The notes beneath the pieces were generated by a model. The model had not been told where the DNA came from, ran no database searches, and worked only from the letters and a program-made list of their open reading frames with translations. Shown here in pieces: positions 37,401-45,513 of a stretch of DNA of 64,000 nucleotides. Position 1 is the stretch's first letter, and each line of letters opens with the position of its first letter. The DNA comes from Nonlabens sp. Lineage in GTDB: Bacteria; Bacteroidota; Bacteroidia; Flavobacteriales; Flavobacteriaceae. The translations under genes were made by a program, and so were the position numbers. The stretch is from NCBI RefSeq assembly GCF_018401815.1, contig NZ_JAGYKG010000001.1, positions 620,001-684,000 on the forward strand. Reading direction: 5' to 3'.

Positions 37401-38972
37401 TTACTGTACCACCAGCTTTTTATTGATGATGATACCATTAGAGTACACCTTAAGTATATAGATTCCCGTTTTTACAGCACTAATATCTAATGAGTTTGTT
37501 TCTTCTGTCTCTGAAAGTAGTAATTGGCCTGACAGGTCAAACACATCAACTTGATCTATGGCTTGTGAAAATTGTAAATTCACTACATTGATTGCTGGAT
37601 TAGGATAAACTTTTAGATCCGATTCATTGGTGTTTTCCTCTGTGATACTCAAGGTATTTTGATATACCCGTACGTAATCAATGACCATGCTGCTTTGTGT
37701 AAAGTTAGGATCTATAGGCCCAGCTACACCTCCCATGGCTACATTTAATAATAAGTATTGATCCTCAAAAAATGGATAGGTATCCACATCTTTAATAACC
37801 GGGTTATAGGTGTAAAATGGTTGGCCATCTATTAAAAAAGTGATTTGTTGTGGCGACCAGTTCATGGAATACACATGAAAATTGTTAGCCACATCTTGTA
37901 ATGTGGTCGATTGAAAATTACGGGTATTTCCAGAGCAACCAGCGCAATTGGTATGTAAAGCGGCAGACACATGATTTAAGGCCCCTAACCCGTGTTCCAT
38001 AATGTCGATCTCTCCACAAAGTGGCCAGTTGGTTGTGCCATAGGTACTGTCCCAATAACCGCCATCTTCATCAATATTTTTTCCTAAGGTCCATATCGCA
38101 GGCCAGGTTCCATCACCAAAAGGCAATTTTGCTCTCACTTCTACCCTACCATAAGTAAAAGCAAACTTGGAATTCAATCGAGCCGAGGTGAATTGTTTGG
38201 TATGACCTTGATCGGTATAGACTTCCCTTTTAGCAACAATATTTAAAAACCCATTGGCTACATAAGAGTTGTCTAGCCTATCGGTATAATGTTGTTGCTC
38301 TCCATTGAACCAACTTCCCCCAGAAGGCAATTGCGTTTGATGGAACCATTTGGTCGCATCAATAGGATTATTAGTTCCAGCCGTGTTGAACTCATCTGAC
38401 CAAACCAAATCTGTGTACACCACATCAATAGGGTTAGGAGGCACGGCTACCGCACCGTTGTTAATTTCGTCTATTAAATAAGTCCCCGCTGTATTTACTC
38501 CATAATCTATAAAAATGGTCACTCGGCTGTACTGTCCCATAGCAGAAACAACATTTCCAGTTCCGCTTTCGGTAGCATTAGAGAAATCAAAACTGATATC
38601 CGACCAAGTGTTGGCATTTCCTGTAGTTTGTTGTAGTACTTCTACATCGGCTTGGGAGCCGTTTTCAAATTTTAAAAGTATGTTGTGTATATTGGGATCA
38701 AAGGCATAAAACCTTAAGGTTACATTTTGGTCTGCACTCAAGTCAACCGCAGTAGATACGTCCCTAAAAAATCCTTGATTAGCCTGACTTCCATTATTAA
38801 AAAACTGCCCTACATTATTTGTGGCCTGAATAGGATCACTTCTAAAAGAAAAGGAAGAGCCAGAAAAACCTGTAAATGGGAATTGATTGTTTTCAAAATC
38901 TATGGGAAACTGCTGCGCATGAGCTACAGGTATGACACAGCAAAGCCATAAAAAAAAACGCAAGTGATACAT
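37401..38972 (-). CDS. Secreted GH16 beta-glucanase (laminarinase-like) with T9SS signal
   Basis: A 523-residue secreted enzyme. Signal peptide (FFLWLCCVIPVAHAQ). A beta-sandwich, carbohydrate-binding-like region covers about residues 20-170 (FENNQFPFTGFSGSS, VTLRFYAFDPN). The GH16 catalytic domain (about 185-430) has YTDRLDNSYVANGFLNI, YGRVEVRAKLPFG, the ExDxxE site GEIDIMEHG (near 320) and VYSMNWSPQQITF. The last about 75 residues form a type IX sorting domain (LKVYPNPAINVVNLQF, ILKVYSNGIIINKKLV). It probably cuts beta-1,3-glucans such as laminarin outside the cell; the exact linkage is inferred from family. Confidence 0.93.
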   Translation of the reverse strand: MYHLRFFLWLCCVIPVAHAQQFPIDFENNQFPFTGFSGSSFSFRSDPIQATNNVGQFFNNGSQANQGFFRDVSTAVDLSADQNVTLRFYAFDPNIHNILLKFENGSQADVEVLQQTTGNANTWSDISFDFSNATESGTGNVVSAMGQYSRVTIFIDYGVNTAGTYLIDEINNGAVAVPPNPIDVVYTDLVWSDEFNTAGTNNPIDATKWFHQTQLPSGGSWFNGEQQHYTDRLDNSYVANGFLNIVAKREVYTDQGHTKQFTSARLNSKFAFTYGRVEVRAKLPFGDGTWPAIWTLGKNIDEDGGYWDSTYGTTNWPLCGEIDIMEHGLGALNHVSAALHTNCAGCSGNTRNFQSTTLQDVANNFHVYSMNWSPQQITFLIDGQPFYTYNPVIKDVDTYPFFEDQYLLLNVAMGGVAGPIDPNFTQSSMVIDYVRVYQNTLSITEENTNESDLKVYPNPAINVVNLQFSQAIDQVDVFDLSGQLLLSETEETNSLDISAVKTGIYILKVYSNGIIINKKLVVQ

Positions 38973-39190
38973 TATAATTTTTTTGTGAAATTAAGGCACA
39001 ATCAACAAAGAATAAAATAAAAGAACGCAACAAATACTATACACTAGGACAGTTGCTTTTGAATTAGTAAGAGGTATAACTAATCTAGCCCCTTTTAATC
39101 GCTGCATTTCATTGGTTATTTTCCCAAAAATACAGCCCGAAAAATATAAAACATAACATTACAGCTTGAACGCAAACAACCTATTGTGCT

Positions 39191-40255
39191 TTATAGATCC
39201 AAAACCTCTAACAATCGATTCAGATCTGCCTCTGTATTGAAATAAGAAAAGCTTATTCTGATACCATCACCACGCAATGAAGTAATGATGTGATGTGCTT
39301 TTAATTTCTCGTATAATTCTTGATCTCCTTTGATATTAAAAATAGAAGAATGATTTTTTCTAGAGCAAACTGCAGGAGTAAGAAGACCGCGTTTTTCAAA
39401 AGCAGCTTTAGCTTTTATTGACAACTCTTTTACTGAAGCTGACACCTTCTTCCAGCCCAATTCATGAACCTTTAAAATAGCTTGTTGCAAGGTTCCAAAA
39501 GCAATCATATCTTGATGTCCAGGTTCAAACCTACTTATAAAAGTAACATTAGAATTCATCACATTACGCGCACTTCTAAAACCGATCTCCTTAGGAAAAA
39601 TATGTTTCTGCACTTCTTCTTTTACGCATATAAAACCATTCCCATCTCCGGCATGCAACCATTTATAGCAGGACGCAAGTAGGATGTCTATTCCGCTTTC
39701 GCGAAAGCGAAACTCTTCAGAACCCACATATTGAGTAGCATCTGCTATCATAATCATATTAGGAAAACGCTTCTTTAAATCGTTTAAAAAATTAAGATCC
39801 ATTTGAATACCTGAAATGTATTGCACTATGGAAAAACAGAAAAAATCAGGTCGTTGTTTTTCACAAACGCTGATAATGTGCTCCTCCATTTTCTCGTCAA
39901 TAGCCACATAATGCGTTTGAAAACCTCTGGTCTCTACCGGCCAGTTGACCGAAGGATAATCCTCTTTTAAGAGTAAGACCACAGCCTTAGGATCTATACC
40001 ATTGATCAACGTATTGAAACCCGTGGAAAAATTGGGAATCACTGCAGTAAAATCTGGATCAGCATCCATAAAATTAGCGATACTATGACGTACCTCATCG
40101 ATAAAAGCATTGCGATGATTGGTAAACATAGAAGCTTCATCGCGCATCTTCTCATTGAGCGACCTTCGGTAATCAATCAAATCCTGAGAAACTAATCCGT
40201 GATTTGCCGTATTGAGATAGGTGTATTTTTTGAGGATTGGAAATTGATCTGTCAT
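39191..40255 (-). CDS. Class V aminotransferase-fold PLP enzyme
   Basis: A 354-residue PLP enzyme of the class V (cysteine desulfurase / isopenicillin epimerase-like) fold. The opening is YTYLNTANHGLVSQDLIDY. Cofactor residues are seen in FSIVQYISGIQMDL, MIADATQYVGS (Asp and Gln against the ring), and SCYKWLHAGDGNGF with the Schiff-base Lys. There is no conserved catalytic Cys loop, so it is unlikely to be a true cysteine desulfurase. The reaction is unknown. A copy of the dispersed palindrome (39694-39709) encodes FRFRES in it. It diverges from the 2TM-DHFR gene. Confidence 0.85.
   Translation of the reverse strand: MTDQFPILKKYTYLNTANHGLVSQDLIDYRRSLNEKMRDEASMFTNHRNAFIDEVRHSIANFMDADPDFTAVIPNFSTGFNTLINGIDPKAVVLLLKEDYPSVNWPVETRGFQTHYVAIDEKMEEHIISVCEKQRPDFFCFSIVQYISGIQMDLNFLNDLKKRFPNMIMIADATQYVGSEEFRFRESGIDILLASCYKWLHAGDGNGFICVKEEVQKHIFPKEIGFRSARNVMNSNVTFISRFEPGHQDMIAFGTLQQAILKVHELGWKKVSASVKELSIKAKAAFEKRGLLTPAVCSRKNHSSIFNIKGDQELYEKLKAHHIITSLRGDGIRISFSYFNTEADLNRLLEVLDL
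39694..39709. repeat. Dispersed palindrome copy inside the class V aminotransferase gene
   Basis: A perfect core read as R-F-R-E-S, the same frame as the helicase copy at 51675-51690. Confidence 0.9.
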
Positions 40256-40320
40256 TTTATCTTGTTGCTAAGAATGTCTATGTGAATAATACCGTAAATT
40301 TGAGTATAAAAATAACGAGA

Positions 40321-41223
40321 ATGTTCGGTACGAAGAAAAAAGATACTCCGGGAATTGATTTGGAGCAAAAAGAAATGATTGAGAATGCGCAAAAACGCAT
40401 CAAGCAAAAGCGCGGCCTTTTTAGTCATTTTGTCATCTTTCTAATAGGCTCGGTAGGCTTAATTATCATTGCCAACCGTCCTAACGTACAAGAAATCACA
40501 ACCTTATTGGGCTTAGAATGGTGGATTTGGGCCATTTTTGCCTGGTTGTTGCTGCTTGCGTATCACGCCTTTAATGTTTTTATCACCGAAAGACTTCTAG
40601 GTCCAGAATGGGAAAAAAATCAGTACGACAAACTGGTTAGAAAACAAAAGGAACGCATCGCACAATTGGAAAAGAAAGTGGAAAAAGAATATGTAGCTCC
40701 CCATGCGACACTTTCTATGGATACTTCTGCATCCCATCGTAAAATAACCATGATCGCAGCGGCAGGTCAAAACAATGAGTTAGGAAAAGATGGAGACCTC
40801 GTATGGCATCTACCCGATGACTTTAAAAGATTCAAAGCTTTAACTACAGGTCATCACATCATTATGGGACGTAAAACTTTTGAAAGTTTTCCAAAACCAT
40901 TACCTAATCGCACACACATCATTCTTACTAGAGATAAAAATTACAAAACTGAAGGTGGCATTGTCGTTCATGATCTAGAGACAGCGCTGGCCACAACTTC
41001 TGGTGATGAGAATCCGTTTATTATAGGTGGTGGCGAGATTTATCAACTAGGTATGAAAGTAGCTGATGAAATCGAGCTTACAAGAGTTCATGGAACATTT
41101 GATGTAGACACTTACTTCCCTGAAATAGACGAGAGCAAATGGAAAATTAAAACCTCCTTGCACCACCCAGCAGATGATCAACACAAGTATTCTTTTGATT
41201 ATGAGACTTGGGTGAGGAAGTAG
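40321..41223 (+). CDS. folA: 2TM-domain / dihydrofolate reductase fusion
   Basis: A 300-residue protein, starting at ATG 40321 (MFGTKKKDTPG); the longer frame from 40237 would overlap the divergent gene start. Residues about 15-110 are a 2TM domain with two helices (FSHFVIFLIGSVGLIIIAN; WWIWAIFAWLLLLAYHAF). A charged coiled segment (about 100-135) links to a complete DHFR domain (about 139-300) with ITMIAAAGQNNELGKDGDLVWHLPDD, IIMGRKTFESF, and FIIGGGEIYQL in parts. It should make tetrahydrofolate at the inner membrane face. DHFR is normally soluble and separate, so this membrane anchor is unusual. Confidence 0.9.
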   Translation: MFGTKKKDTPGIDLEQKEMIENAQKRIKQKRGLFSHFVIFLIGSVGLIIIANRPNVQEITTLLGLEWWIWAIFAWLLLLAYHAFNVFITERLLGPEWEKNQYDKLVRKQKERIAQLEKKVEKEYVAPHATLSMDTSASHRKITMIAAAGQNNELGKDGDLVWHLPDDFKRFKALTTGHHIIMGRKTFESFPKPLPNRTHIILTRDKNYKTEGGIVVHDLETALATTSGDENPFIIGGGEIYQLGMKVADEIELTRVHGTFDVDTYFPEIDESKWKIKTSLHHPADDQHKYSFDYETWVRK

Positions 41224-41396
41224 TTTGCAGTCGCAGTTTGCAGTCACAGTATTAGTTAGTTGTTTGAATTTAGTCGCAGTCGCAGTTTGCAGTCGCAGTT
41301 TACAGTCGCAGTTTGCAGTCGCAGTATTAGTTAGTTGTTTGAATTTAGTCGCAGTTTGCAGTTTGCAGTCGCAGTTTTTAGCTTTGCTAAAAACTG
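41224..41396. repeat. CAGTCGCAGT/TTGCAGT repeat array left of the S23 gene
   Basis: Directly after the folA stop codon, short units TCGCAGTTTGCAG repeat with variation. A 40-bp unit at 41241-41280 recurs at 41316-41355 with one difference. The array ends in a perfect 11-bp hairpin, CAGTTTTTAGC-TTT-GCTAAAAACTG (41372-41396), followed by ATTTTT, which may also act as the folA terminator. Confidence 0.9.
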
Positions 41397-41472
41397 ATTT
41401 TTACTGTTTCTTGTTCACTGTAAACTGAGACCGCTACTGAAAAACTGATTATACCACTTTTAAATACTATTT

Positions 41473-41844
41473 ATGGACTTCAAAAATTTGATAGCTTATC
41501 AAAAAGCATTTGAAAACGCAATGGCAATATTTGAATTAAGTAAAGTTTTTCCAAAAGAGGAACGTTATTCACTGACGGATCAAATAAGAAGGTCTTCTCG
41601 CAGTGTCAATGCAAATATTGCTGAAGCTTATAGAAAACGTAGGTATCCCAAACATTTTACCAGCAAACTAACCGATGCCGATGGAGAAAATTCTGAAACT
41701 GTGGTATGGTTAGACTATGCTTTAGCTTGTAAATATACCAGCCACGAACAATATGTACCATTACAAGAAGTAGCTTTAGAAGTTGGTAAATTGATTAATT
41801 ATATGATTAATAACCCAAGTAAATTTGGCGTAGGCGACTTATAA
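41473..41844 (+). CDS. Four-helix-bundle protein (S23 / IVP, TIGR02436 family)
   Basis: A 123-residue all-helical protein: DFKNLIAYQKAFENAMAIF, YSLTDQIRRSSRSVNANIAEAYRKR, FTSKLTDADGENSETVVWLDYAL and a last helix LQEVALEVGKLINYMINN. This is the S23/IVP four-helix-bundle family, first known from 23S rRNA intervening sequences and related to the Avd accessory proteins of diversity-generating retroelements. Here it is not in an rRNA gene. It lies between repeat arrays of opposite sense between folA and fabD. Its function is unknown; basic helices suggest nucleic acid binding. Confidence 0.92.
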   Translation: MDFKNLIAYQKAFENAMAIFELSKVFPKEERYSLTDQIRRSSRSVNANIAEAYRKRRYPKHFTSKLTDADGENSETVVWLDYALACKYTSHEQYVPLQEVALEVGKLINYMINNPSKFGVGDL

Positions 41845-41886
41845 ATCCATTCTCATATTTCAAAAAATTAAGGAGTAAAAAATAAA

Positions 41887-41939
41887 ACTGCAAATTATTT
41901 CTGAGACTGAGCACTGCGACTGAAAACTGAGACTTTCAG
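41887..41939. repeat. Inverted-sense repeats right of the S23 gene
   Basis: ACTGCGACTG at 41913-41922 is the reverse complement of CAGTCGCAGT in the left array. AAACTGAGAC at 41924-41933 is also present at 41422-41431 as a direct copy. The two sides thus frame the S23 gene. Confidence 0.75.
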
Positions 41940-42002
41940 GAAGTTCATTTACTAATTAATAGTTATTACATTATTTTTACCACATTAACTAACGCAAACA
42001 AA

Positions 42003-42890
42003 ATGAAAGCATACGTTTTTCCAGGTCAAGGAGCTCAATTCATAGGAATGGGTAAAGACTTATATGATACCTACCCAGAAGCAAAAGAATTGTTTCATCA
42101 AGCAGATGAAATCCTAGGTTTTGAGATTTCTAAAATCATGTTTGAAGGAACTGCTGAGCAGTTAAAAGAAACAAAGGTTACCCAACCGGCTATTTTTATT
42201 CACTCCGTGATACTCGCAAAAATGATGGGGGCCGATTTTGCTCCAGATATGGTCGCAGGACATTCTTTAGGAGAATTAAGTGCGCTTACCGCAGCTGGTT
42301 CTTTATCATTTGCAGATGGCTTGAAAATCGTTTCAGCTCGCGCCCTAGCCATGCAGGCCGCTTGTGAAGCTCAAGCAAGTACCATGGCAGCCATCATAGG
42401 AATGGCAGATGATGTGGTTGAAGAGGTGTGTAAAGCTGTAGACGGTGTGGTCGTAGCAGCTAATTACAATTGTCCTGGACAGCTCGTTATTTCAGGAGCC
42501 ATTCCAGCAGTAGAAAAAGCTTGTGAGGTCCTAAAAGAAAAAGGAGCCAAAAGAGCCTTACTGCTTCCTGTAGGTGGGGCATTCCACTCTCCATTAATGG
42601 AACCGGCTAGAGAAGAACTGGCTAAAGCTATACAAGACACCGAATTTAAAAAACCTATGTGTCCTATCTATCAAAACGTAGCTGCTTTTGCGGTTGAGAA
42701 TACAGACGATATCAAAACCAATTTGATTTACCAACTGACAGCTCCGGTAAAATGGACACAATCCATTCAACAAATGATCAAAGACGGAGCAACAGAATTT
42801 ATAGAAGTAGGACCAGGAAAAGCATTGCAAGGGTTGATCAAGAAGATTGATCGTGAGGCGCAAGTAAGTCAGGGAACTGTGGCTTCATAA
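42003..42890 (+). CDS. fabD: Malonyl-CoA:ACP transacylase
   Basis: A 295-residue enzyme that loads malonyl groups onto acyl carrier protein for fatty acid synthesis. The opening is YVFPGQGAQFIGMGKDLY, the active-site Ser is in VAGHSLGELSAL (near residue 90), the Arg in SARALAMQ (near 115), the catalytic His in GAFHSPLMEPA (near 198), and the end is FIEVGPGKALQGLIKKI. Length is normal. It is a single gene, closed by the terminator at 42928-42972. Confidence 0.97.
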   Translation: MKAYVFPGQGAQFIGMGKDLYDTYPEAKELFHQADEILGFEISKIMFEGTAEQLKETKVTQPAIFIHSVILAKMMGADFAPDMVAGHSLGELSALTAAGSLSFADGLKIVSARALAMQAACEAQASTMAAIIGMADDVVEEVCKAVDGVVVAANYNCPGQLVISGAIPAVEKACEVLKEKGAKRALLLPVGGAFHSPLMEPAREELAKAIQDTEFKKPMCPIYQNVAAFAVENTDDIKTNLIYQLTAPVKWTQSIQQMIKDGATEFIEVGPGKALQGLIKKIDREAQVSQGTVAS

Positions 42891-42927
42891 GATTATGGAG
42901 AATGGAATATAGATGCATTCTCTGTAA

Positions 42928-42972
42928 AAAAAACCTCCCTTAGAAAACTGCGTTTTCTAAGGGAGGTTTTTT
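42928..42972. terminator. Bidirectional intrinsic terminator (fabD / lipoprotein)
   Basis: A 21-bp perfect stem (42928-42948 with 42952-42972) around a TGC loop, with the sequence AACCTCCCTTAG in the left arm and A/T-rich outer ends. It lies between convergent fabD and the lipoprotein gene. Confidence 0.92.
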
Positions 42973-42979
42973 ATTATAA

Positions 42980-43498
42980 CTAATTGAAAAACTCGTACTC
43001 GATCAAAGTAATAGTATTTGTAATAGTAGTATAGCTTATTCTTATAACTTCAGAACCGATACGGAAAACAACTTTTTTTTCTCCTGTAGCAGGATTATTC
43101 ATCGTGTTTACATTACCTAAAACACTTATATTATCACCTATTTTGACTATTAAACCGTTTATAAATAAAGTCTTTGAATCGTCTTTAATTCTTAAATTAG
43201 TTAATTGATAATCAGTTACATTATTACGAAATTCATCTTGGACTCCATTCTGAAATAAGCAATACATAGAGGACGATTCAAATTGTTTCCAATAACCAGG
43301 TTCATTTCCGTTTTCAATTGTAAAATTATCTGAAAATAAATTTTGTAATGAAGAACTATCTCCACCTGTGCCTAGAATATCTGATAAATAAATATTTTGT
43401 ATCTTAATATTTTGATACTGATAAGCTGTTAAATTATTTGTCTGACTATTACAAGAGATTGAAATAATAGTAATAAGAATTATAAATAGTTTTTTCAT
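42980..43498 (-). CDS. Hypothetical lipoprotein
   Basis: A 172-residue protein. A lipoprotein signal (KKLFIILITIISISC, Cys near residue 16) is followed by NSQTNN. The mature part is beta-rich (YQYQNIKIQNIYLSDI, KTLFINGLIVKIGDN, KKVVFRIGSEVIRISY). No family is recognised. It sits 44 bp after the M23 lipoprotein gene on the same strand, so the two may be one operon, and the shared cell-envelope location fits that. Confidence 0.75.
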   Translation of the reverse strand: MKKLFIILITIISISCNSQTNNLTAYQYQNIKIQNIYLSDILGTGGDSSSLQNLFSDNFTIENGNEPGYWKQFESSSMYCLFQNGVQDEFRNNVTDYQLTNLRIKDDSKTLFINGLIVKIGDNISVLGNVNTMNNPATGEKKVVFRIGSEVIRISYTTITNTITLIEYEFFN

Positions 43499-43542
43499 AG
43501 TTTTAATTAATTACAACCAGAGCTTGTGACCGCGCCCGTTGT

Positions 43543-45117
43543 TTAGTTAAAAGTCGTTTTAAAATAATCAACAGGATTTACTGTTGCTCCATTTTTCTTG
43601 AGCTTAATATGAACATGAGATTCAGTAGTACCTTCGTCAATACCTGCTTGTAAATTACCTGAATTTCCTTGATAACCAATAATATCACCAGCTTTTACAG
43701 ATCCAGACACACGTGTCCCTTGTACCATATGGAAATACATTGTAGTGATTGAATCATCTCCAACTGAAGAAATAAGTTTAACATAATAACCAGCTCCTAC
43801 CGTACCATCGCCTTGTTGTTTTAGGCTTGCAACACCATCAAACATAGCATAAATTGCATTTCCTTGTGTATTTGATATATCCATACCTCCATGGGTTTGA
43901 GTCGCGCATCCTCCTCCCACACCTCTAGTTTTTCCATACATTCCACCTTTTGTACCGCATGCGGTAAGCTGAGCTTGAATTTCTGGACTAGGAACGGGAT
44001 CTCCGTGCGTACAATCGCTGCATGGCTTTACGGAATCATAATCCGGATTTCCTGGACGATTTCCCTTTGGACAATCCAAGTATTCAACTGGATAATAATT
44101 AGAAGTAGCTATTGTACCATCTAACTTAGTATAGCTTCTTACTTCAACTGGACCTGTAACCTCAACTTCACTTCCAGAATCTATTTTACCACTATCGCAA
44201 TTAGTTTCTTCAATAATTTCACCATTTGAATCTCTAAAATTATCTTGATTTGAAATTGTATTCTCACCTTCCTCTGCTGTATTATTTGTAAAAGCACCTT
44301 CATGCAGATATCCAGTTTTATACTCGCAATTTTCAGGTATACATTCACATTTATTGGCATCCAGTGTTTCATTATCACCACATGTTAAAACACATTCTTC
44401 ATCCTCCACGGGCACTACTGGAACCACAACACTACTACCTCCGGTACCTGCAGTACTTCCAGTACTTCCTGCACCACCGCATGAGCCTTCTGTAACCATA
44501 GTCGCCCTAGAACTGCAAGTAACATATGACCTAAGAACACCATCATTACATACTTGACCAGGCGGATGATTACCTTCAAGACCACAATCCACGTCATAAC
44601 AGTAAGTTGCTTCTACAATACTCGTTGTACATTTTAAAAAATTAGGAACTAATTCATCTCCTGATACCGTAGTGATCTGTATATTATCCATATTGTAAGT
44701 ACCATCTGACATTACTTCATAGTTAATTAAATGTTGAATGGTTGTCGTGTCATTCACAATAGTAATCATGTAGTTTCTTAACAAACTTTGCCTTTCCATG
44801 CTATCCTGTACAATTCGAAAAGTGTACGATTTATAATCGACACTTTCTATTACTTGTATACGACTTGTATCTATTTGTATGCCTGAAGCATTGTTAGATT
44901 TACTAACCACATTTGAAGATAGTGAATTTATTTTATCTCCTATAATAGCGGTTTGTAATAAGTCTTTACCATGTACAAATCTTCCTTTTATTTCTGGAAA
45001 ATTGAGTTCGTTTGGAGCTTCTTCAAAAACTTCATCTTTCTCACAAGAAGAAATGGAAATAATTGCAATCGTAAGAACGATTATAGATACATAATAAAAA
45101 TAGGTTTTCCTGAACAT
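43543..45117 (-). CDS. M23-family (LytM) peptidase lipoprotein
   Basis: A 524-residue protein starting at ATG 45117 (MFRKTYFYYVSIIVLTIAII), with lipobox SISSC near residue 22; a start seven codons earlier is less likely. The middle (about 160-400) is Cys-rich, with many paired Cys (CYDVDCGLEGNH, CVLTCGDNETLDANKCECIPENC), suggesting disulfide-linked repeats. The C-terminus (about 400-524) is an M23 domain with metal ligands HGGMD and HVHIK and the strand YYVKLISS. It could cut peptidoglycan cross-links; the Cys-rich part is unexplained. Confidence 0.85.
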   Translation of the reverse strand: MFRKTYFYYVSIIVLTIAIISISSCEKDEVFEEAPNELNFPEIKGRFVHGKDLLQTAIIGDKINSLSSNVVSKSNNASGIQIDTSRIQVIESVDYKSYTFRIVQDSMERQSLLRNYMITIVNDTTTIQHLINYEVMSDGTYNMDNIQITTVSGDELVPNFLKCTTSIVEATYCYDVDCGLEGNHPPGQVCNDGVLRSYVTCSSRATMVTEGSCGGAGSTGSTAGTGGSSVVVPVVPVEDEECVLTCGDNETLDANKCECIPENCEYKTGYLHEGAFTNNTAEEGENTISNQDNFRDSNGEIIEETNCDSGKIDSGSEVEVTGPVEVRSYTKLDGTIATSNYYPVEYLDCPKGNRPGNPDYDSVKPCSDCTHGDPVPSPEIQAQLTACGTKGGMYGKTRGVGGGCATQTHGGMDISNTQGNAIYAMFDGVASLKQQGDGTVGAGYYVKLISSVGDDSITTMYFHMVQGTRVSGSVKAGDIIGYQGNSGNLQAGIDEGTTESHVHIKLKKNGATVNPVDYFKTTFN

Positions 45118-45138
45118 AGAATACGGTATTGTTGTCAT

Positions 45139-45442
45139 TTGAGATAATGACAGGTTAATGATTTGTACAATTCAGGGAATGTGAAGGTAAGCGGATAAAT
45201 AGATAGATAGATAACTAGTTTTTTAATATTTATTTAACTTTATAAGTCTTACAAAATATATCTTAAAAAATAACAGTCCAGCTTACAATACTTGTAACTG
45301 TTATTATATCAATTTTTTAAGAAATGAATCATTAGAGATGGGTTCGATTACCGTTAATACGATTGAATCTAGGAAATCTGTAAACAGTCTTGATCGAGCT
45401 CGACCTGACAATTTTCATAAAATTTAAAAATTATCACAAACA
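45139..45442. other. Intergenic region upstream of the M23 gene
   Basis: No gene is seen. A short AGAT tetranucleotide run (about 45200-45215) and AT-rich sequence occupy it. The region should contain the M23 promoter on the minus strand, but no clear consensus was found. Confidence 0.5.
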
Positions 45443-45476
45443 AAAAATACCAAGCCATTTCTAGCTTGGTATTTTT
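45443..45476. terminator. Intrinsic terminator of sucA-sucB
   Basis: A 13-bp perfect stem AAAAATACCAAGC/GCTTGGTATTTTT (45443-45455 with 45464-45476), eight-base loop, and T-runs on both strands. It lies 38 bp past the sucB stop. Confidence 0.88.
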
Positions 45477-45513
45477 ATATGAAAATCAATAGTTGTTAAT
45501 TAAAAACGGGAAA

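Noticed and set aside
41225..41428. Open frame through the CAGT-type repeat array
   Set aside because: Its product is only the translation of the repeats (QSQFAV and CLNLVAV units) and has no family pattern.
45195..45215. Short AGAT tetranucleotide run
   Set aside because: Only about four units; within chance for AT-rich DNA.
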